From Leuconostoc falkenbergense (GTDB lineage Bacteria > Bacillota > Bacilli > Lactobacillales > Lactobacillaceae): a stretch of DNA of 37,374 bases. Under the pieces are notes generated by a model. It did not search any database and was not told the DNA's origin. It worked only from the letters and a program-made list of their open reading frames with translations. Where the stretch lies: assembly GCF_014634805.1 (NCBI RefSeq), contig NZ_BMBS01000019.1, positions 1-37,374 on the forward strand, written 5' to 3'. This document shows positions 25,927 to 34,489 of this stretch, piece after piece; within the stretch, counting starts at the first letter, position 1; every line of letters begins with the position of its first letter. The translations under genes and the position numbers were made by a program.

Positions 25927-28098
25927 TTAAATCGAGCAACTTTCACACTCACTCACACCAGACTCTTGGTTATCATCAGTAAATGTTCGAACGTAATAAA
26001 TTGACTTTAAGCCTTTATTAAATGCGTAGTGGCGTAAAATGGTTAAATCACGCGTTGTCATTTTATCTGTGCGTCCCTTTTTCCATTCATACAGGTCATC
26101 TGACAAAGTCGATCTCATGAAGAATGTTAATGCCATACCTTGGTCAATATGCTCTTGGGCAGCAGCGTAGACGTCAACTACTTTCCTCATATCAGTATCA
26201 TAGGCAGAGATGTAATAAGGCATTGTTTCATTACTCAATCCTGGTGCAGGGTAATAGACTTTACCAATCATGCCCTCTTGTCGCTCTTCAATACGATTAA
26301 CGATTGGTAACAAAGAAGCGGTCGTGTCATTAACATAAGAAATAGAACCAGTTGGCGCAATGGCATGACGATAAGCATGGTACATGCCATACTTCATCAC
26401 ATTATCTCGTAATTCAGCCCAATCCTGTTTCGTTGGCAAGTGATGATCTGAAAATGCTTCTTGAACCTTCGCAGTTTTTGGTGCCCAATCTTTTTCTAAA
26501 TAAGTATTGAAGTATTCGCCGGTAGCATAGGTTGATTGGTCAAATTCAAAGAATTGTTCATGACGTTCCTTGGCAATTTTCATAGATGACTTGATTGAGT
26601 AATAATTAAGCGCCATAAAGAACGTTGATGTAAAGTCCAATGCTTCCTCATCACCATAATACATTTTATTTTGGGCAAAATAAGCTGCCAACCCCATTGC
26701 ACCCAATCCAATTGCATGCTTTTCACGATTACCTAAAGCAACAGAAGGCACGACATCTAGATTTGATGAGTCAGAGACAAAAGTCAATGCACGCACCATT
26801 GTATCCACCGATTCCTCAAAATTATCAGTTTGCATCATATTAACAATGTTGATTGATCCCAAGTTACAACTGATGTCTGATCCAAGCTTTGTATATTGCT
26901 GCTCATTGTTCAATTCTGATGGTGTCTGAACCTGCAAAATTTCTGAACACAAATTTGAAGATACAATTTTACCTTTAATTGGGTTAGTCTTATTTGCAGT
27001 ATCAAGATTAATAATATAAGGATAGCCTGATTCTTGCTGCAACTTAGAAATTTCTTCTTCAAGCATGCGGGGGTCAATGCGGTATTTACGAATGGCTTCA
27101 TTAGCGACCATATTATCGTATTCACCCGTAATATCAACATAGTTGAATGGCTCACCATAAACTTTTTCAATGTCTTCGGGACTAAAAAGATACATTGGTT
27201 GATTTTCTTTAACTAATTCATAAAACTTGTCTGGAACAGTTAATCCAAGTGACAAGGTTTTAACACGGATTTTTTCATCCGCATTTTCTTTTTTAGTTGA
27301 CAAAAATGACAAAATATCGGGATGGAAAACTGATAAATAGACAACACCAGCACCCTGACGTGCACCAACTTGTGATGAAAAAGTAAAGGAATCTTCAAGT
27401 AGCTTCATGATTGGTACGACACCGCCCGCAGCATTTGCAATGCCCATTACTGGCGCACCAGCTTCACGAACGTTAGAAACATTAATGCCGACGCCACCAC
27501 CCATTTTTGATAATTGTAATGCAGAATTAATTGTTCGGCCAATCGAGTTCATGTCATCTGACGTTTGTATCACAAAACATGACACCAATTCGCCACGACG
27601 CGCGCGTCCTGCATTTAAAAAGGAAGGGGTTGCTGGCTGATAGCGTTGGTGAATCATTTCATCAGCCAATCGCAATGCCAACGCTTCATTTCCGTCTGCG
27701 TAGTACAGCGCATTCATTGCAACACGATCAACATATGTTTCAACGTAATGCTCACCATCATTAGTTTTTAGGGCATATTGATTATAGAATTTAAAGGCAG
27801 CCATAAATGACTTGAAGTTAAAATGAACACTGTCAAGGTAAGCGTATAGTTCTTCAATGAATGGCATTCGATACTTTTCAATAAAACTGCGCTCCAAAAA
27901 ATCATTGTCAAAAAGCCATTCAAATCTTTGTGCTAATGAATCAAATTTCAGCACATTTGGCCATACATTCTCGGTTAAAAATGCATCAAGTGCTTCTTGA
28001 TCCTTTTCAATTTGAATTTGATTGTTTTTTGGAATGTTGATTTGGTTGTTTAAATCAAAGTAAGTAACTTTATCAATATCTAATGTTTTCAATGCCAT
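25927..28098 (-). CDS. nrdE: Class Ib ribonucleotide reductase alpha subunit
   Basis: NrdE reduces ribonucleoside diphosphates to deoxy forms using electrons from NrdH. The 723-residue protein has a redox Cys at 174 (RRGELVSCFVIQ), the radical-bearing SSNLCSEILQ segment near residue 380, APTGSISYVNDTTASLLP and the C-terminal redox pair CESC. It lacks the N-terminal ATP-cone of class Ia enzymes, as expected. A terminator precedes it after nrdH, so read-through or an unseen promoter is needed. Confidence 0.97.
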   Translation of the reverse strand: MALKTLDIDKVTYFDLNNQINIPKNNQIQIEKDQEALDAFLTENVWPNVLKFDSLAQRFEWLFDNDFLERSFIEKYRMPFIEELYAYLDSVHFNFKSFMAAFKFYNQYALKTNDGEHYVETYVDRVAMNALYYADGNEALALRLADEMIHQRYQPATPSFLNAGRARRGELVSCFVIQTSDDMNSIGRTINSALQLSKMGGGVGINVSNVREAGAPVMGIANAAGGVVPIMKLLEDSFTFSSQVGARQGAGVVYLSVFHPDILSFLSTKKENADEKIRVKTLSLGLTVPDKFYELVKENQPMYLFSPEDIEKVYGEPFNYVDITGEYDNMVANEAIRKYRIDPRMLEEEISKLQQESGYPYIINLDTANKTNPIKGKIVSSNLCSEILQVQTPSELNNEQQYTKLGSDISCNLGSINIVNMMQTDNFEESVDTMVRALTFVSDSSNLDVVPSVALGNREKHAIGLGAMGLAAYFAQNKMYYGDEEALDFTSTFFMALNYYSIKSSMKIAKERHEQFFEFDQSTYATGEYFNTYLEKDWAPKTAKVQEAFSDHHLPTKQDWAELRDNVMKYGMYHAYRHAIAPTGSISYVNDTTASLLPIVNRIEERQEGMIGKVYYPAPGLSNETMPYYISAYDTDMRKVVDVYAAAQEHIDQGMALTFFMRSTLSDDLYEWKKGRTDKMTTRDLTILRHYAFNKGLKSIYYVRTFTDDNQESGVSECESCSI

Positions 28099-28156
28099 AA
28101 CGCTATCCCCTTTTTTGTTTCATCTTTGTACTGCTCATCCCACAAAATAATCTAAT

Positions 28157-28190
28157 AAAAAAACATCATTACGACTACGTCGCAAGATGC
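28157..28190 (-). terminator. Terminator-like hairpin between nrdH and nrdE
   Basis: Minus strand: GCATCTTGCGAC-GTA-GTCGTAATGATG folds with a single bulged T and is followed by TTTTTTT. It would lower transcription of nrdEIF relative to nrdH. Confidence 0.7.
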
Positions 28191-28207
28191 TCGAAATACG
28201 GCTTGAA

Positions 28208-28438
28208 TTAAGCGGATATTTTTTTGAGCACGTCTGGACGGAAGCCAGAAAATGATGGCATACCCTCAATAGCAACGACCGGTGTCTGACGATAGCCATT
28301 AGCCTTCAATTCATCAACATATTGTGTTTCTTCTTCAATATTGACTTCTTTAAAGGCAATACCTTGCGCTTCCAAAAACTTTTTCGTCATCTTGCATTGC
28401 ACACAATTATATTTTGTGTATATTGTTACTTTTTCCAT
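28208..28438 (-). CDS. nrdH: Glutaredoxin-like NrdH redoxin
   Basis: NrdH donates electrons to class Ib ribonucleotide reductase and is itself reduced by thioredoxin reductase. The 76-residue protein has the CVQC active site (residues 12-15), the cis-Pro TPVV segment and GFRPDVLKKI at the C-terminus, typical of NrdH. AGAGGT lies before the ATG. It is the first gene of the nrd run, with about 75 bases of leader from a promoter that overlaps a LexA-like box. Confidence 0.95.
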   Translation of the reverse strand: MEKVTIYTKYNCVQCKMTKKFLEAQGIAFKEVNIEEETQYVDELKANGYRQTPVVAIEGMPSFSGFRPDVLKKISA

Positions 28439-28519
28439 GACGTGTACCTCTCATTTAATCTATTATTTTTGTTTAGTTTTAGCTAGAACTGTTGATTAAT
28501 AGTTTACCGGAATTCCATA

Positions 28520-28549
28520 ATTACACAAGGACCAAAACTGTCTTCACAA
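28520..28549 (-). promoter_or_regulatory. Promoter of nrdH
   Basis: Minus strand: -35 TTGTGA (28544-28549), 18-base spacer and -10 TGTAAT (28520-28525). The -35 overlaps the LexA-like box. Confidence 0.55.
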
Positions 28550-28561
28550 ACATTTGTTCGA
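28548..28561 (-). promoter_or_regulatory. LexA (SOS)-like operator upstream of nrdH
   Basis: Minus strand CGAACAAATGTTTG matches the Firmicute LexA consensus CGAACRNRYGTTYC at all defined positions but the last. It overlaps the -35 of the nrdH promoter, a position suited to repression. Induction of nucleotide reduction by DNA damage would follow, by inference. Confidence 0.6.
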
Positions 28562-28833
28562 TAAAATCAAGTCATAGGTGAATTCACAAACCACATAAAT
28601 CATAAAATTTCACAAGCACCTACCACGAACATTTAAAGTGTTGATATATCAAGGTTTATATTAATTAAGACACTGTGAACTAATTTAATAAAAGCGGTAG
28701 ACACTCGATGTATTAAGGTGTTTTGTTTGTGAAATTTAAATTTTAAAGAAATCATTAAGGTAATTTTTGTTCGCCTTTATACCTCTCAATATCAACTTAA
28801 AACTTAATCATTCGTTAAATTTTAAGAAGCGAT

Positions 28834-28860
28834 AAAAGTCACCGTATGATGACTTTTTTT
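28834..28860 (+). terminator. Terminator hairpin upstream of the CBS-domain gene
   Basis: AAAAGTCA and TGACTTTT are perfect 8-base arms, followed by a run of T. It lies immediately before the promoter of the plus-strand gene, with no annotated plus-strand gene before it. Confidence 0.75.
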
Positions 28861-28868
28861 GGTATAAT
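28860..28868 (+). promoter_or_regulatory. Extended -10 promoter of the DUF21/CBS gene
   Basis: TGGTATAAT is a perfect TATAAT with the TGn extension, 35 bases before the TTG start at 28903. No -35 is recognisable because the terminator occupies that place. Confidence 0.65.
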
Positions 28869-28902
28869 AACTCTTAGTATATAAGAAAAGAGGTTTACGA
28901 AT

Positions 28903-30303
28903 TTGGATTCTGGTCCGTCTTTGATCATCAACTTTTTTGTTATTTTGGTGGTCTTGTTGTTAGCTATTCTGTTTACTTTAACAGAATATTCATTAGTTAA
29001 GGTGCGCCTTAGTGCGCTAAGAGTGTTGCAAGAGGACCGCGATAAGCCTTCACGCAACATCAGTAACGCCATTCACATGGTGACACACCTGACTGAATAT
29101 CTCTCGACAGCGCAAGTCGGGATCACATTAACAAGTTTGATTTTAGGTTGGATTGGTGAAGAAACCGTCGCCGACATCATTCTCAACTCTGGTATTATTC
29201 CTGCCGAATATGCCCACGCAGTTGCTTCAGTTGCAGCCATGATTATCTTCACAATCGTGCACGCTGTATTTACAGATCTTGTTCCTAAAAATATTGCGAT
29301 TGAATCGCCTGTAAAAGTCCTACTATTCATTGTTCGACCTGTTCGTTTCTTTCATGTCACTTTATTTCCCTTAATATGGACGTTGGATCACTTGTCAAAC
29401 GGCATTACACATTTATTGGGATTTAGAACTGATGGCGAAGAGGATATATATTCTCAAACTGAAATTTTATCATTGTCTAAAAATGCTGCGGCAGCCGGCG
29501 AATTAGATGAAGAAGATTTAACTTTCATGCAACGTGCTTTTGAAATGAATGATAAAGTAGCTGTTGATATCATGATTGATCGGACATCAATGACCGTTAT
29601 TGATGTTAAAGCTTCTATTGCAGAAGGTGTTAATTTATATTTACAAGAACGTTATTCACGTTTTCCAGTTGTTGCAGACAATGACAAGGATAAAGTATTA
29701 GGTTATGTCTTTAACTACGATCTTGTCCGTCAAGCACGTATTAAATCATCTGACCCTGTCTCAAAAATTATGCGTGACATCCCCGCCGTTCCTGAAAATA
29801 TGGACTTGCACGATGTCATGGATGAAATGATCATCAAGCGTTCACCTATCGCCATTGTTGTTGATGAATATGGTGGTACTTCTGGTTTAATTACTGATAA
29901 GGATATTTACGAAGAACTGTTTGGTACAGTTCGTGACGAAATAGATGATGTATCAGACGATTACATTGAAAAACTTGGTGATCATCGTTTCAAAGTTTCT
30001 GGTAAGATGACTCTGTATGACTTTGAACGCTACTTTGATAAAAATATCAAAGAACTAGAAAATGATGATGCAGTGACATTGACCGGTTATGTATTGAACC
30101 ACGATCCTGAGTTCCGGGCAGGTGATACTATGGCTGTTGCCAATTTCCAGTTAACAGCACTTGATTACGATAATGCTTATATATCTGAATTCATTGTGAA
30201 AGAGCTCCCTACACCAAAAGAAGATGTTAATAGTAATGGCATTTTCGATGATGAAGAACTTGAGTCTGAGTCACAATCTGAAAGTGAATTATCTAATCAT
30301 TGA
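28903..30303 (+). CDS. DUF21/CBS-pair/CorC-HlyC membrane protein (CNNM-type, 'hemolysin C-like')
   Basis: The 466-residue protein has an N-terminal DUF21 membrane domain of about four helices (to about residue 180), a CBS pair (about 210-345, with DRTSMTVIDVKASI and AIVVDEYGGTSGLITDKD) and a C-terminal CorC/HlyC domain (about 355-440). Such proteins are linked to magnesium or other divalent-ion transport; the old hemolysin name is misleading. The acidic Ser/Glu tail is unusual but not key. TTG at 28903 is used because AGAGG lies eight bases upstream. Its promoter and terminator make it a single-gene unit. Confidence 0.9.
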   Translation: MDSGPSLIINFFVILVVLLLAILFTLTEYSLVKVRLSALRVLQEDRDKPSRNISNAIHMVTHLTEYLSTAQVGITLTSLILGWIGEETVADIILNSGIIPAEYAHAVASVAAMIIFTIVHAVFTDLVPKNIAIESPVKVLLFIVRPVRFFHVTLFPLIWTLDHLSNGITHLLGFRTDGEEDIYSQTEILSLSKNAAAAGELDEEDLTFMQRAFEMNDKVAVDIMIDRTSMTVIDVKASIAEGVNLYLQERYSRFPVVADNDKDKVLGYVFNYDLVRQARIKSSDPVSKIMRDIPAVPENMDLHDVMDEMIIKRSPIAIVVDEYGGTSGLITDKDIYEELFGTVRDEIDDVSDDYIEKLGDHRFKVSGKMTLYDFERYFDKNIKELENDDAVTLTGYVLNHDPEFRAGDTMAVANFQLTALDYDNAYISEFIVKELPTPKEDVNSNGIFDDEELESESQSESELSNH

Positions 30304-30310
30304 TTAGTCA

Positions 30311-30338
30311 AAAACGAGTAAAACATACTCGTTTTTTT
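30311..30338 (+). terminator. Terminator after the DUF21/CBS gene
   Basis: AAAACGAGTA-AAACA-TACTCGTTTT forms a 10-bp stem with a run of T, eight bases after the stop. Confidence 0.9.
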
Positions 30339-30387
30339 GATTGGTTACTAATCTTTACTTTATCACTAATTTAATTGTTCGTGATTA

Positions 30388-30396
30388 TGGTAAAAT
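30388..30396 (+). promoter_or_regulatory. Extended -10 promoter of the histidine phosphatase gene
   Basis: TGGTAAAAT lies 28 bases before the ATG at 30424, an extended -10 with five of six consensus bases; no clear -35. Confidence 0.5.
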
Positions 30397-30423
30397 GGAA
30401 TTATTATATTGAGGAGGAACAGT

Positions 30424-31092
30424 ATGTCAGTCCATATCTACATGGTGCGCCATGGAGAAACTTATTTCAACTTTTTGCATCGTTTTCAAGGGTGGTCTGA
30501 TGCCCCTCTAACTGAAAAGGGCATTCAAGATGGTTATCATGCCGGCACTCGATTAGCAAATGTGCATTTTGATGGTGCCTACTCATCAGATTTAACGCGT
30601 GCTATCCATACCGCGCGTTACATTCTAACTAACAATGCGGCGTCTAATTTTTCAGATCCGACGCAACTTCCTGATTTCCGAGAAGAAAATTTTGGTGCCT
30701 TTGAAGGTATTAGCGGTGAAATTGTACTCACAACGTTAGGTGCCTATAAGAATGACCAGTTTAATAATTTTTCGGATGTTATCACACGTTACAGCATGGC
30801 TGATGCAATGAACGTCATGGCTGAAGCAGATCCTTTCAATTTAGCTGAAAATCACGAAGCGTTCCTAAAACGGATTAAACATGGTTTCAATGACCTACTA
30901 AATCAGCACCATGATGGTGATAATATTCTGCTCGTCTCGCATGGCACAACTATTCGTGCTATTGCCGAATATTTCGGTAGACGTGACTTGTCAGCCATCA
31001 GTGTTGCGAACGGCGCAGTCATGCAGCTCGACTTATCAGCTGATGATCAAGCTGATATTATTAACTTCAATGATGCTACAACTGTTTTTTAA
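30424..31092 (+). CDS. Histidine phosphatase (phosphoglycerate mutase-like) family protein
   Basis: The 222-residue protein starts MSVHIYMVRHGETYFN, with the catalytic RHG motif (residues 9-11) and the second conserved histidine in LLVSHGTTIRA (about 175-185). It is a branch-1 phosphatase; a cofactor-dependent phosphoglycerate mutase is less likely because the typical insert is absent. The substrate is unknown. GAGGAGGAA six bases upstream fixes the ATG at 30424; a TTG 15 bases earlier overlaps that site. It converges on the YhgE/Pip gene. Confidence 0.88.
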   Translation: MSVHIYMVRHGETYFNFLHRFQGWSDAPLTEKGIQDGYHAGTRLANVHFDGAYSSDLTRAIHTARYILTNNAASNFSDPTQLPDFREENFGAFEGISGEIVLTTLGAYKNDQFNNFSDVITRYSMADAMNVMAEADPFNLAENHEAFLKRIKHGFNDLLNQHHDGDNILLVSHGTTIRAIAEYFGRRDLSAISVANGAVMQLDLSADDQADIINFNDATTVF

Positions 31093-31106
31093 TCACACAA
31101 GTCAAC

Positions 31107-31147
31107 AAAAAGACGATACCTCAGCAATGCCGTGTATCGTCTTTTTT
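31107..31147. terminator. Bidirectional terminator between the phosphatase and YhgE genes
   Basis: AAAAAGACGATAC and GTATCGTCTTTTT form a 13-bp perfect stem around a 14-base loop, with T-runs usable on both strands. It serves the two convergent genes. Confidence 0.9.
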
Positions 31148-32687
31148 ATACGTTTAATTCTTGTTTCAAATTTTCGCGTTGTTTGACGCGATAGTACGTA
31201 ACAAGTAAAATTGTCAGTGCCAAAAGCCAAATAATCAAAATCATGACATTTTGCTCAATATCATTACCGCCAAAAACAAGTGAATTGACTGCATTTTTCA
31301 AAGCTGACAATGGCCAAAATGGTCTTATAAATGCAAAGATTGAATCCTGTAAAATAATTGGATCATTAGGCACAACAAAGACAGTTTGGATAGCTAATAG
31401 TACAGTTGACAGCCACCAACCAGCCTGTCCTAGCCATTGCTTCAAATACCAAACCAAACTCATCATGCCCCATTGACTCAATAACGCGATACCAGTCATA
31501 TACCAAAAATTACCGATGTTCACATGCCAGAGCAAAGCGCTTCCTACCATCAAAAAACTACCCAAAATGCTTAGCAAACCACCAATTTGAAAGTTTTCCC
31601 ACCATTGTTCTAATGCTAAAGCATCGGTTTTAGTCGGCTTAACTGGCAATAATAATCCAAACAGCACAGACATCACTGAAACACCAACGACTAATAATGA
31701 AGCCATTAAGACTTGCCCTTGCGTTTTGATTGGCTTGATATCAGTCATTTTTAACATCAGCATCTGTGTCAGTGCCGTATTCTTATCTGGCTGATTACTC
31801 AATAGTGATTTTAGTTGACTTGAAATTTGTTGCTGTCCACTATTGATATCTTTTGCACTTGATTGAATAACACCCGACTGGTCACTCAATGCTTTCGTAC
31901 TACTTAAATTGGTGGCAAGACTACCTATGCCACCAGCAATTGTTGTTTGCATTTTGTACGAGATATTGTTAATTTCGACCGCTAAAGACTGAATTTTTGT
32001 TTTATCATCCGCATTAACAGCATCATTAAGCTGCGCTGAATATGTAGACAAATCAGTGATTAGATCAGATGCATCCGACTGCAAATCATTTGCAGCATTA
32101 ACATCGATAGCATTCCCTACCGCTTGTAAATTGGTTTGTAAGTCTTTTGTTTGCTTTGCTAAATTTTGACTTTGTGAACTCAACTTTGATAGCGTTGAAT
32201 CACTTGTATTACCCAAAGACAACTTATTATTTGCTAGTGCAACCACTGCATTGATTTGGTTTTCAATGTATTGCGTACCATATTGGCTATTTCCTGTTGC
32301 AACACTAACATTGACAGTACCCGATTTGCCACTCTTTTTATAATTTGCTAATTGCGTCGTTAATGCAGCCGGAATCTCCACTATCGCGCTAATACGCCCT
32401 TGCTTTAGCGCCTGCTTTGCTACCCGAGTTGACTGATAAGTACTGGTTTTGAAATGCTTACTTTCCTTTAATTGTTGCTGAAACGTGTCGCCAAATCGTT
32501 GGTTTTTACCATTCAAAGACGCTGCCTTATCTTGGTTTATCACCGCTACGACTAGTCGGTCAGTTTTCTGATTACTGTGACTAGTTGCCCCCAAATAGCC
32601 TCCGATTAGTAAGACCGGTAAAATCACTGCTAGTAGCCACTTTCCCAATATACGTTTATTCCCAAACACCGTTTGCCAACCCAACAT
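31146..32687 (-). CDS. YhgE/Pip domain membrane protein
   Basis: The product of about 513 residues starts with one membrane helix (WLLAVILPVLLIGGYLGA) preceded by a basic patch, then a long extracellular region with helical, coiled-coil-prone Ser/Gln/Asn-rich repeats (about 160-300), and ends in five or six membrane helices resembling ABC-2 transporters. This matches the YhgE/Pip family, which includes the lactococcal phage infection protein Pip and ESX/type VII-linked proteins. Its function here is unknown. ATG at 32687 is preferred for AAGAGG six bases upstream; an ATG at 32702 adds five residues (MKRFF). Confidence 0.83.
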   Translation of the reverse strand: MLGWQTVFGNKRILGKWLLAVILPVLLIGGYLGATSHSNQKTDRLVVAVINQDKAASLNGKNQRFGDTFQQQLKESKHFKTSTYQSTRVAKQALKQGRISAIVEIPAALTTQLANYKKSGKSGTVNVSVATGNSQYGTQYIENQINAVVALANNKLSLGNTSDSTLSKLSSQSQNLAKQTKDLQTNLQAVGNAIDVNAANDLQSDASDLITDLSTYSAQLNDAVNADDKTKIQSLAVEINNISYKMQTTIAGGIGSLATNLSSTKALSDQSGVIQSSAKDINSGQQQISSQLKSLLSNQPDKNTALTQMLMLKMTDIKPIKTQGQVLMASLLVVGVSVMSVLFGLLLPVKPTKTDALALEQWWENFQIGGLLSILGSFLMVGSALLWHVNIGNFWYMTGIALLSQWGMMSLVWYLKQWLGQAGWWLSTVLLAIQTVFVVPNDPIILQDSIFAFIRPFWPLSALKNAVNSLVFGGNDIEQNVMILIIWLLALTILLVTYYRVKQRENLKQELNV

Positions 32688-32783
32688 AAAAAACCTCTTC
32701 ATCTTAAACTCTGCTACTAATAGCATACGAGATTGAAGTGGCCTTGTGGATAACTTTATAAAGTTTTATCATTTTTAAAGAAA

Positions 32784-33737
32784 TTATGGCAAAGTATTCC
32801 CTGCTGCTGTATAGACATCATACCATTCCTGATTAGTCAACTGAAAATCAAGCTTGGTCATATCAATAATACGGCTTGGCGTCATTGATCCAATAATAAC
32901 TTGCATGTTAGCCGGATGATGCAAAATCCAGGCAACGGCAATTGCACTTTTTGATACGTCATATTTGCTAGCCAACTTTTGTAACGTTTGATTAAGTTCT
33001 GGAAACTTTTCATTATCAATGAAAACACCTTCAAAAAATCCAAATTGGAATGGTGACCAAACTTGAATTGTCAGATTGTGTAACCTTGCGTAAGATAGAA
33101 TACCACCATCATGATCAACACTGGCTGCGTCATTCATATTCACATGCAGTTCGGAATCAATCATATTAGTGTGCATAATACCAAATTGCAGCTGGTTAAT
33201 TTGCAGCTTTTCATCTCCTAAAGCATTTTGAATCAGCGCAATTTGATATGGGTTCATGTTAGAAACACCAAAATGGTGCACTTTCCCAGTGGTTTTCAAG
33301 TCTGTGAAAGCACGTGCTAACTCATTAACGTCAACTAATGTATCTGGTCGATGCAGCAAAAACGTATCAAGATAATCAGTTTGTAAACGCTCTAGTTCAA
33401 TATCAACACTAGCAATCAGATGATCATAACTAAAATCAAATCGTGGCCCTCTTTCACCATCCCCGTTCACTTGACCGTTAGGTAAAATAATACCAGCTTT
33501 TGACTGTATGAAGATATCGTCACGCTTGACACCTATATCTTTCAATGCCTGACCAAAAACGATGGATGATCGACCACTGCCATAAATATCTGCTGTATCA
33601 AAAAAATTAATGCCGGAAACCAATGCCGTTTCAACAATTTTTTTTGCCTCATCTGATGTTTTGTCGGCAATTCTCATGACACCCAAGGCAACTGCACTTG
33701 CCGTCAAATTTGTATTACCAATTTGAATTGTTTTCAT
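32784..33737 (-). CDS. Aldo/keto reductase
   Basis: The 317-residue TIM-barrel protein shows the catalytic tetrad D47 and Y52 (NFFDTADIYGSG), K80 (IQSKAG) and H129 (FLLHRPD), and the SAIAVAWILHHPA motif typical of the YdhF-like branch. Such enzymes reduce aldehydes and ketones with NADPH; the substrate cannot be assigned. It stands alone, downstream of hpf and separated from it by a 79-nt hairpin. Confidence 0.92.
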   Translation of the reverse strand: MKTIQIGNTNLTASAVALGVMRIADKTSDEAKKIVETALVSGINFFDTADIYGSGRSSIVFGQALKDIGVKRDDIFIQSKAGIILPNGQVNGDGERGPRFDFSYDHLIASVDIELERLQTDYLDTFLLHRPDTLVDVNELARAFTDLKTTGKVHHFGVSNMNPYQIALIQNALGDEKLQINQLQFGIMHTNMIDSELHVNMNDAASVDHDGGILSYARLHNLTIQVWSPFQFGFFEGVFIDNEKFPELNQTLQKLASKYDVSKSAIAVAWILHHPANMQVIIGSMTPSRIIDMTKLDFQLTNQEWYDVYTAAGNTLP

Positions 33738-33769
33738 GTGATAAACCTTTCATATCAACAATTAATTAA

Positions 33770-33848
33770 AACCAGCTAGTATAGAAAGCGATGTAGCACA
33801 ACTCCCTAGGAATGTACCACATGTTATCACTTTCAATGATAGCTGGTT
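33770..33848. repeat. 79-nt near-perfect hairpin after hpf
   Basis: The outer arms AACCAGCTA (33770-33778) and TAGCTGGTT (33840-33848) pair perfectly, as do further inner segments (GAAAGYGAT, ATGTRGYACA) almost to the centre, with only small bulges and G-U pairs. It could be the hpf terminator, but it is much longer than usual. It resembles a small inverted-repeat element or structured RNA. T-rich sequence follows on both sides. Confidence 0.65.
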
Positions 33849-33858
33849 ATTTTTGTTC

Positions 33859-34404
33859 TTATTCAGCTGTTTCAAGCAAACCATATTTACCATCTGTTCG
33901 CTTGTAGATGACTGAATCTGTGTTAGACTCAGCATCCTTAAAGATAAAGAAATCATGTTCTAGCAAATCCATTTGCAACGCTGCCTCTTCAGGTGACATT
34001 GGCTTCAAATCGACCTGCTTTGTACGTACAATTTGTAATGCCGAATCGTCAACGTCAGTCTCAGGAATTTCATCATGTGAATCAATACCCTTAAAGCCTG
34101 TTTCACGTGACTTACGGTTAATTTTTGTCTTATACTTACGAATTTGGCGTTCAATTTTTTCGGATACATTGTCTACTGCCGCATACATGTCAGCATTTGT
34201 ATCTTCAGCTCGCAACACTACGTATGGTAATACGATTGTGACTTCTACTTTACCAGAGTTATCCGAACGATATGTGCGTAAATTGACATTTGCTTTTGCA
34301 CTTTCTTCGATATAACGATTCAACTTCGTTAAACGCTTCTCAACATAGTCACGGATTGCGTCTGTTACTTCGATGTTTTCACCACGTACATTATAATCTA
34401 ACAT
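33859..34404 (-). CDS. hpf: Ribosome hibernation promoting factor, long form
   Basis: Long HPF dimerises 70S ribosomes into inactive 100S particles in stationary phase. The 181-residue protein has the N-terminal S30AE/HPF domain (MLDYNVRGENIEVTDAIRDY, ...VEVTIVLPYVVLRAEDTNADMYAAVDNVSEKIERQIRKYK) and the C-terminal dimerisation domain with FKDAESNTDSVIYKRTDGKYGLLE. ATG at 34404 with GGAGG upstream is preferred over an ATG five codons earlier. It follows comFC as in many Firmicutes, but secA, usually next, is not there. A cre-like site overlaps the promoter. Confidence 0.96.
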   Translation of the reverse strand: MLDYNVRGENIEVTDAIRDYVEKRLTKLNRYIEESAKANVNLRTYRSDNSGKVEVTIVLPYVVLRAEDTNADMYAAVDNVSEKIERQIRKYKTKINRKSRETGFKGIDSHDEIPETDVDDSALQIVRTKQVDLKPMSPEEAALQMDLLEHDFFIFKDAESNTDSVIYKRTDGKYGLLETAE

Positions 34405-34489
34405 AATAAATTCCTCCATACACGCTTTATTATGATAATAATCTAAGTATCATCAAATTCAGCGTGGTTTTTATCTTGTTGCTAACTAC

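Larger units (their letters stand above)
28439..28902. other. Gene-free divergent control region, nrdH to CBS-domain gene
   Basis: This AT-rich stretch of 464 bases has no convincing gene on either strand. It holds the nrdH promoter with a LexA-like box, five TTCACA-type motifs (28543, 28583, 28609, and inverted at 28674 and 28725), the palindromes GTGAATTCAC (28578-28587) and TTGATATATCAA (28641-28652), a plus-strand terminator at 28834-28860 and the CBS-gene promoter. Confidence 0.6.

Noticed and set aside
28543-28617. DnaA boxes in the TTCACA motifs
   Set aside because: The best copies match only 6 of 9 positions of TTATCCACA, too weak to call.
28439-28902. NrdR boxes expected before nrd genes
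   Set aside because: ACAC...GTGT pairs exist (for example near 28691-28711) but the spacing is 21 bases rather than 16 and the AT core does not fit.
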